A stretch of DNA of 64,000 bases, from positions 34,839-98,838 of the forward strand of contig JAQTZV010000023.1 of NCBI GenBank assembly GCA_028687585.1, in the 5' to 3' direction. This stretch comes from Desulfuromonadaceae bacterium (GTDB lineage: Bacteria > Desulfobacterota > Desulfuromonadia > Geobacterales > Pseudopelobacteraceae). This document shows, in pieces, positions 44,857 to 53,805 of this stretch; the first letter of the stretch is position 1; the number at the start of each line of letters is the position of its first letter. The notes beneath the pieces are model-generated. The model was not told where the DNA came from. It was given only the letters and a program-made list of their open reading frames with translations, and searched no databases. The position numbers and the translations under genes were made by a program.

Positions 44857-45286
44857 CGATCTGAGTGTAGAAATTTTCTGCGATGGTGCCTGCAGTGGTA
44901 ATCCAGGGCCGGGAGGCTATGGCGCGATACTGCGTTACGCCGGACGAGTAAAAGAGGTGAGTGGTGGCGCCAGAGACACCACCAACAACCGTATGGAGAT
45001 GACTGCCGCTATAGAAGCACTTCGCCTGCTGACTCGTCCCTGCCGGGTTACCATTACAACAGACTCTCAATACCTGGTTAAGGGAATGACTGAATGGATA
45101 TCCGGCTGGCAAAAAAAGGGGTGGCGCAACAGCAAGAAGGAACCGGTAGTGAATAAAGACCTGTGGGAACATTTGCTTGCGCTGACAAAGACTCATTCTG
45201 TGCAGTGGAGATGGGTTAAAGGGCACGCCGGACATGCTGAAAACGAACGGTGTGACCAACTCGCACGGGAAGGAATCCCCACGTAA
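44843..45286 (+). CDS. rnhA: Ribonuclease HI
   Basis: A 147-residue RNase HI that cleaves RNA in RNA-DNA hybrids. All catalytic residues are present: [16 protein letters not shown] (Asp), [15 protein letters not shown] (Glu), [11 protein letters not shown] (Asp), and [11 protein letters not shown] (Asp). The GTG at 44843 is chosen because AAGGGG precedes it by six bases; an upstream in-frame TTG is rejected. The start lies within the end of the acyltransferase gene. Confidence 0.94.
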   Translation: MAETNDLSVEIFCDGACSGNPGPGGYGAILRYAGRVKEVSGGARDTTNNRMEMTAAIEALRLLTRPCRVTITTDSQYLVKGMTEWISGWQKKGWRNSKKEPVVNKDLWEHLLALTKTHSVQWRWVKGHAGHAENERCDQLAREGIPT

Positions 45287-45304
45287 CTGGGGGGGATTCA
45301 GGTT

Positions 45305-45778
45305 TTATCGAGGAACGGCACCAATCAGACTGAAGCCGAATCTCGGGTGCGTAACAGCGTGTGTATTTGGAAATTTTGTGAAGAGCCACCCTTGAAAGAG
45401 GTAAGTACCGTTTTCATCGATACTTATCTTTGCGCTAGGGTTTATGAGCTCATTCGAAGATGTTGTGATGGTAACACCTTGCATTGTAAAGGCGGGGAGA
45501 AAGACCTCTACGATTATATTCAGCTTTGAAATCGGGACGGTAAATGCTTCTCCGATGGGAACGACGTAAATGTTTTCCGTTCCGCGGATTTTATCTATTA
45601 TGGCAATCTTGACAGCCTTCCATCGCAGCAAGACTTCATGCGGGACAACAATCCTCTTTTCGTGGACGAGGCGGTGAGATGGACGTAATTCAATGGTGTC
45701 AGGTGACGTTTCAGTCCGACCCTGACCAACACTCAGGACACAAATCAATAAAAATATTACTGATAAAAATTGTATCAT
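45305..45778 (-). CDS. DUF2155-like secreted protein
   Basis: A 157-residue protein with signal peptide (IQFLSVIFLLICVLSVGQG) and a domain carrying LLRWKAVKIAIIDKIRGTENIYVVPIGEAF and FQGWLFTKFPNTHAVTHPRFGFSL, the DUF2155 pattern. No function is assigned to the family. An in-frame ATG at 45889 exists but would place a basic stretch before the signal peptide. It is convergent with rnhA. Confidence 0.7.
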   Translation of the reverse strand: MIQFLSVIFLLICVLSVGQGRTETSPDTIELRPSHRLVHEKRIVVPHEVLLRWKAVKIAIIDKIRGTENIYVVPIGEAFTVPISKLNIIVEVFLPAFTMQGVTITTSSNELINPSAKISIDENGTYLFQGWLFTKFPNTHAVTHPRFGFSLIGAVPR

Positions 45779-45925
45779 TCGAACATACATCAATGCGGTA
45801 TCCGATAAAAAATGGCGGGGGAGTAATTTTAACCGGTTCTCCATACACGTAAGCGCACACTGCTTATTTTTTTCTTTATTAGCGACCAATTGCTGACAGA
45901 ATCAACCGTAAGCCACAGTTTTTAT

Positions 45926-46001
45926 TGGTGGAGCTGAGGAGGATCGAACTCCTGGCCTACGCATTGCGAACGCGTCGCTCTCCCAGCTGAGCTACAGCCC
46001 C
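45926..46001 (-). tRNA. tRNA-Ala, anticodon CGC
   Basis: A 76-base cloverleaf on the minus strand. Acceptor GGGGCTG pairs with CAGCTCC, D-arm TAGCTCAGCTGGGAGAGC, anticodon loop TTCGCAA with anticodon CGC (reads GCG), T-arm GTTCGATCC, and an encoded CCA. It lies between the DUF2155 gene and the ferritin-like gene. Confidence 0.95.
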
Positions 46002-46026
46002 ACTATAGACATTAATGCATTACTTG

Positions 46027-46500
46027 TCAATTTTCGGTCATAAAGTGCTGTTCATAGAGGTCTTCAAGTGCCTGCAAATGTTTGCTCTCCTCCTGATGGA
46101 GCTGCGCAAAAAGCGTTCCCATTGGCGCCCCGGCACAGCCGCCTGAAACCTTGCCATAAAAGTCTACGGCCCCTTTTTCCAGATGTATGGCATATATCAG
46201 CGCATCACGCACGCCAGACTGCGGGCCAAGTTCCTGTTTTTTAAGCACATAGTCAAGGCGCATTGTTGGAATGGGCTTATCGAGATCGCTACCGCCATCC
46301 ATTTGACCGTCCAGTAAGGCTTTCTCCAGCTGGTGTTTATGGTTCAGTTCATCCAGTGCATTGTCGCGCAACAAATCTTTGGCGGCCTTGTTTGTAAGTT
46401 GGCGGATTGCGGCCAAATAGTTCCTGAATCCCTCCTCTTCCATCGTAATAGCCATTTCAATGGCCGCATCAAAGGTATAACAGACCTGGTCGTTATCCAT
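46027..46500 (-). CDS. Ferritin-like (rubrerythrin-family) diiron protein
   Basis: A 157-residue four-helix protein: [56 protein letters not shown] and [19 protein letters not shown] carry the Glu and ExxH residues of a diiron ferritin-like centre. It lacks a rubredoxin domain. Role is probably in iron or peroxide handling. Its ATG is two bases after the cyclophilin stop codon. Confidence 0.8.
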   Translation of the reverse strand: MDNDQVCYTFDAAIEMAITMEEEGFRNYLAAIRQLTNKAAKDLLRDNALDELNHKHQLEKALLDGQMDGGSDLDKPIPTMRLDYVLKKQELGPQSGVRDALIYAIHLEKGAVDFYGKVSGGCAGAPMGTLFAQLHQEESKHLQALEDLYEQHFMTEN

Positions 46501-46501
46501 G

Positions 46502-47023
46502 CTATGCCTCCTGCTCAATCAACCGGGCGGAAACGATGAAAACCGGCTCTATCGGGACATCCGAATGCCCGTTTTTATTCCCGGTTTTGACCGCCCTGAT
46601 CTGGTCAACCACATCAAGACCATCCAATACCTGACCAAATACACAGTAGCCAAAATGATCCTGATGCTTGCCCTTATGGTCGAGAAACGCATTATCAACG
46701 GTGTTGACGAAGAACTGGCAGGTAGCAGAATCAACGACAGATGTGCGGGCCATTGCCAGAGTGCCGCGCTTGTTCAGCAGACCATTGGTCGCCTCGTTTT
46801 TGATGGCAAATTTCGGCTTTTTCACTTCCATATTTTCATTCATACCGCCACCCTGAACCATGAAATCCTTGATTACGCGGTGGAATATCAGTCCGTCATA
46901 ATGGCCGTCTTTCACGTAGGAAAGAAAATTCCTGACTGTAATGGGCGCCTTTTCTTTAAAAAGTTCAATTTTGATATTTCCCATGGATGTTTCCAGCATA
47001 ACCTGCGGGTTCTGTTCTGACAT
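46502..47023 (-). CDS. Cyclophilin-type peptidyl-prolyl cis-trans isomerase
   Basis: A 173-residue cytoplasmic PPIase with the cyclophilin core: MGNIKIELFKEKAPITVRNF, YDGLIFHRVIKDFMVQGG (catalytic Arg and Phe), and LAMARTSVVDSATCQFFVN. No signal peptide. It resembles PpiB. The next gene downstream is the ferritin-like gene, with a two-base gap and probable coupling. Confidence 0.92.
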   Translation of the reverse strand: MSEQNPQVMLETSMGNIKIELFKEKAPITVRNFLSYVKDGHYDGLIFHRVIKDFMVQGGGMNENMEVKKPKFAIKNEATNGLLNKRGTLAMARTSVVDSATCQFFVNTVDNAFLDHKGKHQDHFGYCVFGQVLDGLDVVDQIRAVKTGNKNGHSDVPIEPVFIVSARLIEQEA

Positions 47024-47121
47024 CTGTTTCCTCCCAATCGATGAGTGTTATTACATGGCGTACATTAAATACTACGATTACGCACCACAGTACAAATAAA
47101 ATACAGCAGTGCAGCAGACGT

Positions 47122-48108
47122 TTACTGAATTTTCAGCACAATTTTTCCGAAGTGTTTATCCTCCTCCATCATACGGTGGGCATCGGCTACCTGATCAATT
47201 GTGAAAACTTTCTCGATGATCGGAACGATACTGCGATCAGCAAATTTTGGCAGCGCCCGGCGGGTAAATTCAGCAATTATATCCCCTTTTTCAGCAACCG
47301 AACGCGACCGAAGAACGCTGCCGATGATCTGCTGGCGCTTGACCATCATCAATGCAAGATTAAGTTCGGCCTTGATGCCGCTAACAACACCAATGATAAC
47401 CAGGCGACCTTTATAGCCGAGAGAATTCATATTGGGGGCGAGGTATTTTGCTCCGACGTGATCAAGGATGAGGTCAACCCCTTTCTTGTTTGTATATTCC
47501 TTTACAACTTCGGTAAAATCAGGAGTCTCATGGAAATTTATCAGGAAATCTGCACCGATTTCCCTGACTCGCTCAATTTTTGCGGGAGAGGCCGTTACGA
47601 TCAGTTTGCAGGCGGGAGTCAGTACCCGGCAAAGCTGGATCGCTGCGGTATTAACGCCGCCTCCGCCGCCATGCAATATTGCTGTTTGCGAGTCCTTAAA
47701 ATCACCAATCATGAAAACGTTCAAAAAAGCGGTAATATACGACTCACACACACATGCCGCTTCCTCAAAGCTCATATTCTCCGGAATGCGCATTAAATGG
47801 CAGGCGTATGCCACAGCAAACTCGGCATACCCACCACCGCCAACCAGTGTCATAACCTTTTCACCCACTTGCCAGCCAGTGACACCGGCCCCCAACGCTT
47901 CAATAACTCCGGCAACTTCCAGACCAAGTATTTCTGAATCTCCGGCCGGGGGTGGATACTTCCCTTCACGTTGGACGAGATCCGGGCGATTAATTGATGT
48001 CGCAAAAACCTTTACAAGCACCTGCCCTTCCGCAGGTGCCGGTTTTTCAGCCTCACCGATCCTGAGAACGTCAACACCGCCAAAAGCGTCTATCAAAACT
48101 GCTTTCAT
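47122..48108 (-). CDS. NAD(P)H:quinone oxidoreductase (zeta-crystallin type)
   Basis: A 328-residue MDR oxidoreductase beginning MKAVLIDAFGGVDVLRIGE. It has NRPDLVQREGKYPPPAG, typical of the quinone reductase/TP53I3 group, and the nucleotide-binding AILHGGGGGVNTAAIQL. No zinc-binding Cys set is present, as expected. The start at 48108 follows GGAGGAGCAGGT. Substrate is uncertain; quinones are the family default. It is divergent from surE across 175 bases. Confidence 0.88.
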   Translation of the reverse strand: MKAVLIDAFGGVDVLRIGEAEKPAPAEGQVLVKVFATSINRPDLVQREGKYPPPAGDSEILGLEVAGVIEALGAGVTGWQVGEKVMTLVGGGGYAEFAVAYACHLMRIPENMSFEEAACVCESYITAFLNVFMIGDFKDSQTAILHGGGGGVNTAAIQLCRVLTPACKLIVTASPAKIERVREIGADFLINFHETPDFTEVVKEYTNKKGVDLILDHVGAKYLAPNMNSLGYKGRLVIIGVVSGIKAELNLALMMVKRQQIIGSVLRSRSVAEKGDIIAEFTRRALPKFADRSIVPIIEKVFTIDQVADAHRMMEEDKHFGKIVLKIQ

Positions 48109-48283
48109 ACCTGCTCCTCCTGCTTGATAATATATATCGCGGTACACACTACTGCATTGCTGCTGAATGTAGCGATTTACTGCAGTTTTGTAAACACAAA
48201 ACCATGTCAGAAGAGCAGCTTGATTTCCACTGATATTTCTGCGATAAACAGAAAAAATTAATCGATATAAAAGGATACGCACC

Positions 48284-49027
48284 ATGAACATCATGGTAAC
48301 TAACGATGACGGCATTCACGCCGCCGGCATCCGCGCACTGGCTGAGGCGATGTCTGAACTGGGCACTGTAACCGTCGTTGCACCTGATCGCGAACGGAGT
48401 GCTGTCGGACATTCCTTAACACTACACTCACCGCTGCGCATTTTTGAGCTTCACAAGGGGTGGTATGCGGTTGACGGCACCCCGACTGATTGCGTCAATA
48501 TGGGTATTCACAACATGCTGCCGATCACACCCGACCTGATCGTCTCCGGTATTAATCACGGTGCCAATCTGGGAGATGCCATTACGTATTCCGGCACTGT
48601 CGCTGCAGCAATGGAAGCCAATCTGATGGGCATTCCTGCAATTGCCTTTTCACTCGCCACAATTGGTCCAAGCGAACATTTCACCGATGCCGCACAAATT
48701 GCTGTGCAAGTTGCCCGCACGGTAATTTCTCACGGACTTCCTGCTGACACATTTCTGAACGTAAATATCCCAAACTGTCCGCGAAACCGTATGCAATCCC
48801 CTGAGATAACCCGCCAGGGCAAACGCTCATTTTTCGGGAAGATTGTCGATAAAACTGACCCGCGCGGACGAAAGTATTTTTGGTTCGGGAGTGAGGAGCC
48901 GCGCGTTACTAACGAACCCGGCACCGACTTTCACGCCATTGACCGTCAGCATGTATCCATAACACCTCTGCATCTTGATCTGACGAACCATAAATCTTTA
49001 TCAATCCTCTCGAAATGGGTTTTTTGA
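48284..49027 (+). CDS. surE: 5'/3'-nucleotidase SurE
   Basis: A 247-residue SurE, a metal-dependent nucleotidase and survival protein. It starts MNIMVTNDDGIHAAGI with the catalytic Asp pair, continues with VDGTPTDCVNMGIHN, SGINHGANLGDAITYSGTVAAAME, and ends in HLDLTNHKSL. It is the first gene of the surE-pcm-rpoS cluster, which is usually linked to stationary phase. Confidence 0.95.
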   Translation: MNIMVTNDDGIHAAGIRALAEAMSELGTVTVVAPDRERSAVGHSLTLHSPLRIFELHKGWYAVDGTPTDCVNMGIHNMLPITPDLIVSGINHGANLGDAITYSGTVAAAMEANLMGIPAIAFSLATIGPSEHFTDAAQIAVQVARTVISHGLPADTFLNVNIPNCPRNRMQSPEITRQGKRSFFGKIVDKTDPRGRKYFWFGSEEPRVTNEPGTDFHAIDRQHVSITPLHLDLTNHKSLSILSKWVF

Positions 49028-49160
49028 CACGTATAGACAATTAATTCTTCTCCTGCTATAGTCACGCCCGCTTTAGCCCCGTTGATTTTGATGCGTATCG
49101 GCGTTGCGATCGCAAAACGTTTAGTACCTGAAATTCGATAATTTGGCTGCGGAGCCTGCT

Positions 49161-49814
49161 GTGAACTTTGAGATCATGAGAAGGAAAATGGTGCAGGATC
49201 AGATCGTCTCTCGTGAAATACGTGACCGGCGGGTCATCGATGCCATGCTGAAAGTTCCCCGTCACATATTTGTTCAGGAAGCGTTTGCCGCTCAGGCTTA
49301 CAGCGACAAAGCACTCCCTATCGGAGAGAAACAGACTATTTCACAGCCCTATATTGTTGCTTTGATGACTGAAAAACTGGCATTGACCGGGACCGAAAAG
49401 GTCCTTGAAATTGGTACCGGATCCGGCTATCAAACAGCCCTTCTCGCTTCCCTAGCCGACCGGGTATTCTCTGCTGAGCGCATACGGCCTTTGGCCTTAC
49501 GTGCACGTAAATGTCTGGATTCTCTGAAGCTATTTAACATTCAACTTCGCATCAATGATAGCGAAGGGAGCCCCGTTGGGTGGGAAGACGAGGCACCTTT
49601 TGATGCCATCATTGTTACCGCCGGCGCACCTGACATTCCTGCAGTTTTAACGGATCAACTTGCCAGCGGAGGTCGTATGGTAATTCCGGTCGGAACTGAT
49701 ACTGAACAACAGTTACTTATAATTGTTAAAAATGATACGGGTGAACTGCTATACGAGCCCTCAGTCATGTGCCGTTTTGTGCCGTTAATCGGCAGACAAG
49801 GCTGGCAGGCATAA
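49161..49814 (+). CDS. pcm: Protein-L-isoaspartate O-methyltransferase
   Basis: A 217-residue Pcm that repairs isoaspartyl residues using S-adenosylmethionine. Motifs: [45 protein letters not shown] for SAM, and [17 protein letters not shown] at 49161 is preferred because GGAG lies seven bases upstream; TTG at 49143 is in frame but weaker. It lies between surE and rpoS. Confidence 0.93.
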   Translation: MNFEIMRRKMVQDQIVSREIRDRRVIDAMLKVPRHIFVQEAFAAQAYSDKALPIGEKQTISQPYIVALMTEKLALTGTEKVLEIGTGSGYQTALLASLADRVFSAERIRPLALRARKCLDSLKLFNIQLRINDSEGSPVGWEDEAPFDAIIVTAGAPDIPAVLTDQLASGGRMVIPVGTDTEQQLLIIVKNDTGELLYEPSVMCRFVPLIGRQGWQA

Positions 49815-49841
49815 AAAAACAACTCTAGGAAGCAACTGTGT

Positions 49842-50816
49842 ATGATTAAAACACCTCTTGTACAACATGACTTTAGTGAAACAACCTGCGTTACAGGGAT
49901 CTCTGTTTTGACGCTTAATGACATTGAAGAGCCGCTTCTGCTCTCGGATGACGAGTGCAATGAGGATGAGAGCGAAGAAGAAATCCCCCTGATTGAGCTT
50001 GAACGTTATGATGACGCCATTAAGATTTATCTGCGTGATATCCAGCGTACCCCGCTCCTGTCAGCAACTGCTGAAAAAGAGCTCGCCCATAACGTTGAGA
50101 AGGGTGATTCCGCTGCCCGCAACAAGATGATCGAATCAAATCTACGCCTCGTAGTTAAAATAGCCAAACGCTACTTAAACAGAGGCCTGCCGTTTCTGGA
50201 TCTGATTGAAGAAGGGAATCTTGGGTTGATTAAATCGGTGGAGCGCTTTAATTTGGCCAAAGAATGCCGGTTTTCAACATATGCCACCTGGTGGATCCGT
50301 CAGTCAATTGAACGGGCCCTCATAAATCAATCCCGCACAATCCGTCTTCCGGTACATGTATCTGACGACATTGGTCGCATGATTCGTGTAACGCGGAAGC
50401 TTTCCCATGAGCTGAATCGAGAACCAACAATCCAGGAAATAGCCGACTCCATGAAGGCTAAAATTGAACACATACGCCATCTGATGACACTACTGCGTCA
50501 CACCAGCTCCATTGAAGCTCCGATTGGTGACGGCAGCGCTTTTGCCCTTATCGACACAATTGAAGATACTTCTATTACTGCTCCAACAGCACTGCTGGAG
50601 AACATAAACATATTTGAGTTAATCTCCGCTCACTTTAACAAACTCACAGAACACGAGCAAAATATTTTAACTCTCCGCTTCGGTCTTAACGACCACGAGC
50701 CACAAACCCTCGACATTATTGGCCAAAAATTCGGCGTCACCCGTGAACGTATCCGTCAGATCGAAGCAAAAAGCCTGGATAAGCTTCGAGCATTTTACGC
50801 GCAGAGCCAATTATAA
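49842..50816 (+). CDS. rpoS: RNA polymerase sigma factor RpoS
   Basis: A 324-residue sigma-70 family group 2 factor. Region 1.2 IKIYLRDIQRTPLLSATAEKEL, region 2 NLRLVVKIAKRYLNRGLPFLDLIEEGNLGLIKSVERF and FSTYATWWIRQSIERALINQSRTIRLPVH, and region 4 GVTRERIRQIEAKSLDKLR are all intact. The acidic N-terminal ELLLSDDECNEDESEEE replaces the long region 1.1 of RpoD. Synteny with surE-pcm confirms RpoS as the identity; nlpD, usual between pcm and rpoS in gammaproteobacteria, is absent. Confidence 0.93.
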   Translation: MIKTPLVQHDFSETTCVTGISVLTLNDIEEPLLLSDDECNEDESEEEIPLIELERYDDAIKIYLRDIQRTPLLSATAEKELAHNVEKGDSAARNKMIESNLRLVVKIAKRYLNRGLPFLDLIEEGNLGLIKSVERFNLAKECRFSTYATWWIRQSIERALINQSRTIRLPVHVSDDIGRMIRVTRKLSHELNREPTIQEIADSMKAKIEHIRHLMTLLRHTSSIEAPIGDGSAFALIDTIEDTSITAPTALLENINIFELISAHFNKLTEHEQNILTLRFGLNDHEPQTLDIIGQKFGVTRERIRQIEAKSLDKLRAFYAQSQL

Positions 50817-50842
50817 ATCACAACCGTAAGGAGAAATAACCG

Positions 50843-51358
50843 ATGGAAGAGTTGAAAAATATCATTCGGGACATTCCAGATTTCCCCAAAAAAGGGATCA
50901 TATTCAAGGATATCACAACTCTGCTGCAGGACGCTCGATCGTATCAGAGAACAATTGATCTTATTGCTCACCGCTATATCGGCAAGCGAATAGATAAAGT
51001 GGTCGGCGTTGAAGCGAGGGGTTTCGTCATTGGTTCGGCATTGGCATATAAATTATGTGCCGGTGCCGTTCTGGTTCGCAAACCGGGCAAACTCCCCTAT
51101 GAAACATTCAGTAAAACATATGATCTTGAATACGGTTCCGATACTCTGGAGATCCACAAGGATGCGATCAAGCCAGGCGAACGGATTCTGGTAGCTGACG
51201 ACCTTCTTGCTACCGGCGGCACAATGGCCGCAGTTGTTGACCTGATCCAAAGTATGGGTGGTGAAATTGTAGAGTGCTGTTTCATGGCAGAACTGGATTT
51301 TCTTGAAGGCCACAAGCGTCTACCGGAAGGGAAGGTGTTTTCGCTCTTACATTTTTAA
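50843..51358 (+). CDS. apt: Adenine phosphoribosyltransferase
   Basis: A 171-residue Apt that salvages adenine to AMP using PRPP. Motifs: [22 protein letters not shown] at the start, [35 protein letters not shown], and the PRPP-binding [22 protein letters not shown] follows AAGGAGA by about seven bases. It follows rpoS by 26 bases and precedes tRNA-Arg. Confidence 0.95.
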   Translation: MEELKNIIRDIPDFPKKGIIFKDITTLLQDARSYQRTIDLIAHRYIGKRIDKVVGVEARGFVIGSALAYKLCAGAVLVRKPGKLPYETFSKTYDLEYGSDTLEIHKDAIKPGERILVADDLLATGGTMAAVVDLIQSMGGEIVECCFMAELDFLEGHKRLPEGKVFSLLHF

Positions 51359-51420
51359 CTTTTCCGAAAGGGGTTGAACAGCGTCAATATCTCTGCTATA
51401 CCACTTCAGCTTTCACACAC

Positions 51421-51497
51421 GTCCCCGTAGCTCAGCAGGATAGAGCACTTCCCTCCTAAGGAAGGGGCCGGTCGTTCGAATCGACTCGGGGACGCCA
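51421..51497 (+). tRNA. tRNA-Arg, anticodon CCU
   Basis: A 77-base cloverleaf. Acceptor GTCCCCG pairs with CGGGGAC, D-arm TAGCTCAGCAGGATAGAGC, anticodon loop CTCCTAA with CCU (reads AGG), T-arm GTTCGAATC, and an encoded CCA. It marks the border between conserved genes to the left and accessory DNA to the right. tRNA genes of this kind are common insertion sites for integrative elements. Confidence 0.95.
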
Positions 51498-51506
51498 ATA
51501 AAAACA

Positions 51507-51538
51507 GGCACTTGCAATTATTTTGCAGGTGCCGTTTT
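51507..51538 (+). terminator. Terminator downstream of tRNA-Arg(CCU)
   Basis: A 10-base stem GGCACTTGCA / TGCAGGTGCC (one G-U pair) with a 7-base loop, followed by GTTTTCG. It is ten bases after the CCA of the tRNA. Confidence 0.75.
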
Positions 51539-51540
51539 CG

Positions 51541-51563
51541 TTATGGGTTGCATATGGGTTGCA
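51541..51563 (+). repeat. Tandem ATGGGTTGCA repeat next to tRNA-Arg
   Basis: ATGGGTTGCA occurs twice, directly adjacent, right after the tRNA terminator (from about 51542). Such short direct repeats near tRNA genes are often the remains of integrase arm-type binding sites, but no integrase is present here. Confidence 0.35.
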
Positions 51564-51619
51564 GTAAATGGTATTCTGGATTAATTGAATAGACAGAAAA
51601 TATTCCAAAGGAGTTGGTC

Positions 51620-51775
51620 ATGGAAGCCTTACTTCAGCAGCTTCAAGAATCATTGCTGACACATTGCAGGCCAGTACAGGTTGCTTTCCACTTGTATGAA
51701 ATTCTCAGTGAGGCAGGTTACGACGATGATATGATAAATGAAGTTACCGAAGCTCTGGCTGATATTGTTGCGTAG
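51620..51775 (+). CDS. Short ORF, 51 residues, unknown
   Basis: ATG at 51620 preceded by AAGGAG (51608-51613). The predicted peptide (MEALLQQLQESLLTHCRPVQ...) is acidic, with a C-terminal helix ending EALADIVA. It has a sensible ribosome-binding site and ends at TAG 51773-51775. No family recognised. The IS1634 element begins about ten bases after its stop codon. Confidence 0.5.
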   Translation: MEALLQQLQESLLTHCRPVQVAFHLYEILSEAGYDDDMINEVTEALADIVA

Positions 51776-51785
51776 GCAGATGCTC

Positions 51786-53767
51786 TAACCCATCTTCCGC
51801 AGTTGTGAGGTTGTGAAGACGGTATATCAATAGTTTACGTTTAAATTAAGGCCATTTTCTCCACTACATTTTCAATTACCTTTGGCCTGTTTGGTATGAA
51901 CATCTTCATTCTCTGAAGTAGTACTTTAAGATGCTTTTCCGGTGTTGACACCATCCTGAGCCGGATGATTTTCTCTCGGGTCGGTAGCAACACATCCAGA
52001 GATTTTAGCTCTCTGAGTTCCTCGATCAGTTTTCGTGGCGCTGTACCAAGCCCGGATGCTTTCATCCACTGCTGCAGGGTACGCCACATTGCCAAAGCGA
52101 GAAAGCAGACCAGAATGTGTGCCTGGGTTCTCTCCTTTTTATGGTGGAAGATGGGCCGCATACCGAGATCATGCTTTTCGGTGCGGAAGGAGTCTTCCAC
52201 TTCCGTCAGTTTGATGTAGGTATCCCAAACTGTTTTGGGATCGCTCTCCATCCAGTTGGTGCGCAGAATGTAGCTACCGCCGCTGTCCAGGGCCTTTTGA
52301 TGGCGATCTTCGTTCTTTCTCACCATTATGTTGAGCTTTTTGTCGCTTCCTTCGGTGACATCAATGGTGAACAGTGCTGCTGCTCTGCCGTTCTGTTCCA
52401 GTAGTCGGCCGATTCTCCGTTCAACCTTCTGGCGATCTTTGAGCTTGCCGACCTCTGCCAGTTCAACAAGCTTTTTAAGGCTGGCTTCAAGCCTCACCAC
52501 GAATCGATTCAGGATGGCGTTCTCTTTTTCTTTACGCCCCGATGAGCGGCACAGGACAAAGGTTTCATCAGGACCTTCGGGCAAGGTACAGATCTTTACC
52601 TCCACCCCGTTTTGAACCTTTTCCCAATCCTGTTCGAGAAGTTGCTGCTCGAATTTCCTGAGCATCGATTTGGGAGTCCCGACCAGATAGTGTGCGCCAG
52701 TCTTGCGGAAATACTCAAGATTGGCTTCGCTCACCATGCCGCGATCCATAACCCAGACGCGGCCCGCTTTGCCGTACTTCTGTTCCATGATTCCCACCAT
52801 CTCCTGAGTAGTGGTGACATCGGTACGGTTGCCGTCAAAGACTTCGTAGGCGATGGGGAGACCTTCTCTGGTTGTGACAAGGCCAATGCTGACTTGGGAA
52901 CAGTCCGGACGGCTATCACGACTATAGCCCCTCTTGGCCTGAGGATTCCCTTTGGCAATCCCTTCAAAGTAGGTGGAGGTGATGTCATAGAACAGAAAGT
53001 CAAAGGTTGAGCCAAAGAGTTCTCCGTAGCGATTCTGCAGATGACGGCACAGTGAATCCTTGTGCGGCAGCAGGGCATCAAGTGCCCGGTAGAGACGGTC
53101 TTCATTCACCTTGTCAACCGGGACTCCCAAAAGATCATCCAGGGCGCTTTTCTCAAACCAAGACTCGGCTATCTGTAGTTCAGATGAAGGCGCACAGAAT
53201 CTGGCAAGAACAAGCAGGCACGCCATGATTGACCAGGGGATATCTTCCCGACCGGCGGGCATGGCCTCACGTGAGAAATCAGCCAGTCCGAGGCGGTGCC
53301 ACAAAAGAAGGCCAAGGTAAACGTCGCCAAAGTGACGAAGCCTCTCTACGCTGACGCCACCTATATTCACCTTGGCCCAGGATGGCGGCTCTTCGATCTG
53401 CTGAAACAGTCCAGGCTCTGGCCTCGGCTTTCCTGAAAGAATGCGACCGATTTCGTCCCAACCGATTCGCTCTTCACGGTCAAGACCAGGGAGCTTACCG
53501 ATAGTGGCAACAATCCGCTGACGTGGACCGCGTTCGGTGCGAACTGATTCGACCAGAGTCCAACAATCGTAGTCGGCACCATTCTTCTTTTTAAGGTTTC
53601 GACGGAGATACATGGTCGTATTATCGCAGGGAGCTCCCAACATCTGCAAGGGGGTGGTCTCCACTACATTTGATTTTCAGAGAACTGGAGTTGAAATTAC
53701 TCGGATATTGGTCACAAAACTGATCGATTTTGGCTGAAATAATAAGCAAACTGCGGAAGATGGGCTA
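51786..53767 (-). mobile_element. IS1634-family insertion sequence (complete)
   Basis: An element of about 1.98 kb bounded by inverted repeats: TAACCCATCTTCCGCAGTT on the left (51786-51804) and the same 19 bases inverted on the right (53749-53767), differing at one position. It contains a single transposase gene on the minus strand. No target-site duplication is obvious in the bases flanking these coordinates, so the outermost bases of the element may differ slightly. Confidence 0.8.
51841..53613 (-). CDS. IS1634-family transposase (IS4-related DDE)
   Basis: A 590-residue DDE transposase. First catalytic Asp is in FYDITSTYFEG, second in VWVMDRGMVSEANLEYF, and the Glu in the IKLTEVEDSFRTEKHDLGMRPIFHH block (the Y-R-E-K-like motif), all intact. 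The N-terminal MYLRRNLKKKNGADYDCWTL begins the conserved part, so 53613 is used as start although the frame is open to 53664. The gene shows no frameshift, so the element could be active. Confidence 0.93.
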   Translation of the reverse strand: MYLRRNLKKKNGADYDCWTLVESVRTERGPRQRIVATIGKLPGLDREERIGWDEIGRILSGKPRPEPGLFQQIEEPPSWAKVNIGGVSVERLRHFGDVYLGLLLWHRLGLADFSREAMPAGREDIPWSIMACLLVLARFCAPSSELQIAESWFEKSALDDLLGVPVDKVNEDRLYRALDALLPHKDSLCRHLQNRYGELFGSTFDFLFYDITSTYFEGIAKGNPQAKRGYSRDSRPDCSQVSIGLVTTREGLPIAYEVFDGNRTDVTTTQEMVGIMEQKYGKAGRVWVMDRGMVSEANLEYFRKTGAHYLVGTPKSMLRKFEQQLLEQDWEKVQNGVEVKICTLPEGPDETFVLCRSSGRKEKENAILNRFVVRLEASLKKLVELAEVGKLKDRQKVERRIGRLLEQNGRAAALFTIDVTEGSDKKLNIMVRKNEDRHQKALDSGGSYILRTNWMESDPKTVWDTYIKLTEVEDSFRTEKHDLGMRPIFHHKKERTQAHILVCFLALAMWRTLQQWMKASGLGTAPRKLIEELRELKSLDVLLPTREKIIRLRMVSTPEKHLKVLLQRMKMFIPNRPKVIENVVEKMALI

Positions 53768-53805
53768 AACACTTCAATATTTGCCGTTAATCACACTCCT
53801 GTGTT

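Noticed and set aside
47041..47796. 251-codon plus-strand ORF
   Set aside because: It lies opposite the quinone oxidoreductase gene, which has clear family motifs. Its own composition is not protein-like and it lacks a ribosome-binding site.
47468..48127. 219-codon plus-strand ORF
   Set aside because: Opposite-strand shadow of the quinone oxidoreductase gene, rich in Ser, Thr and Pro from reverse codons.
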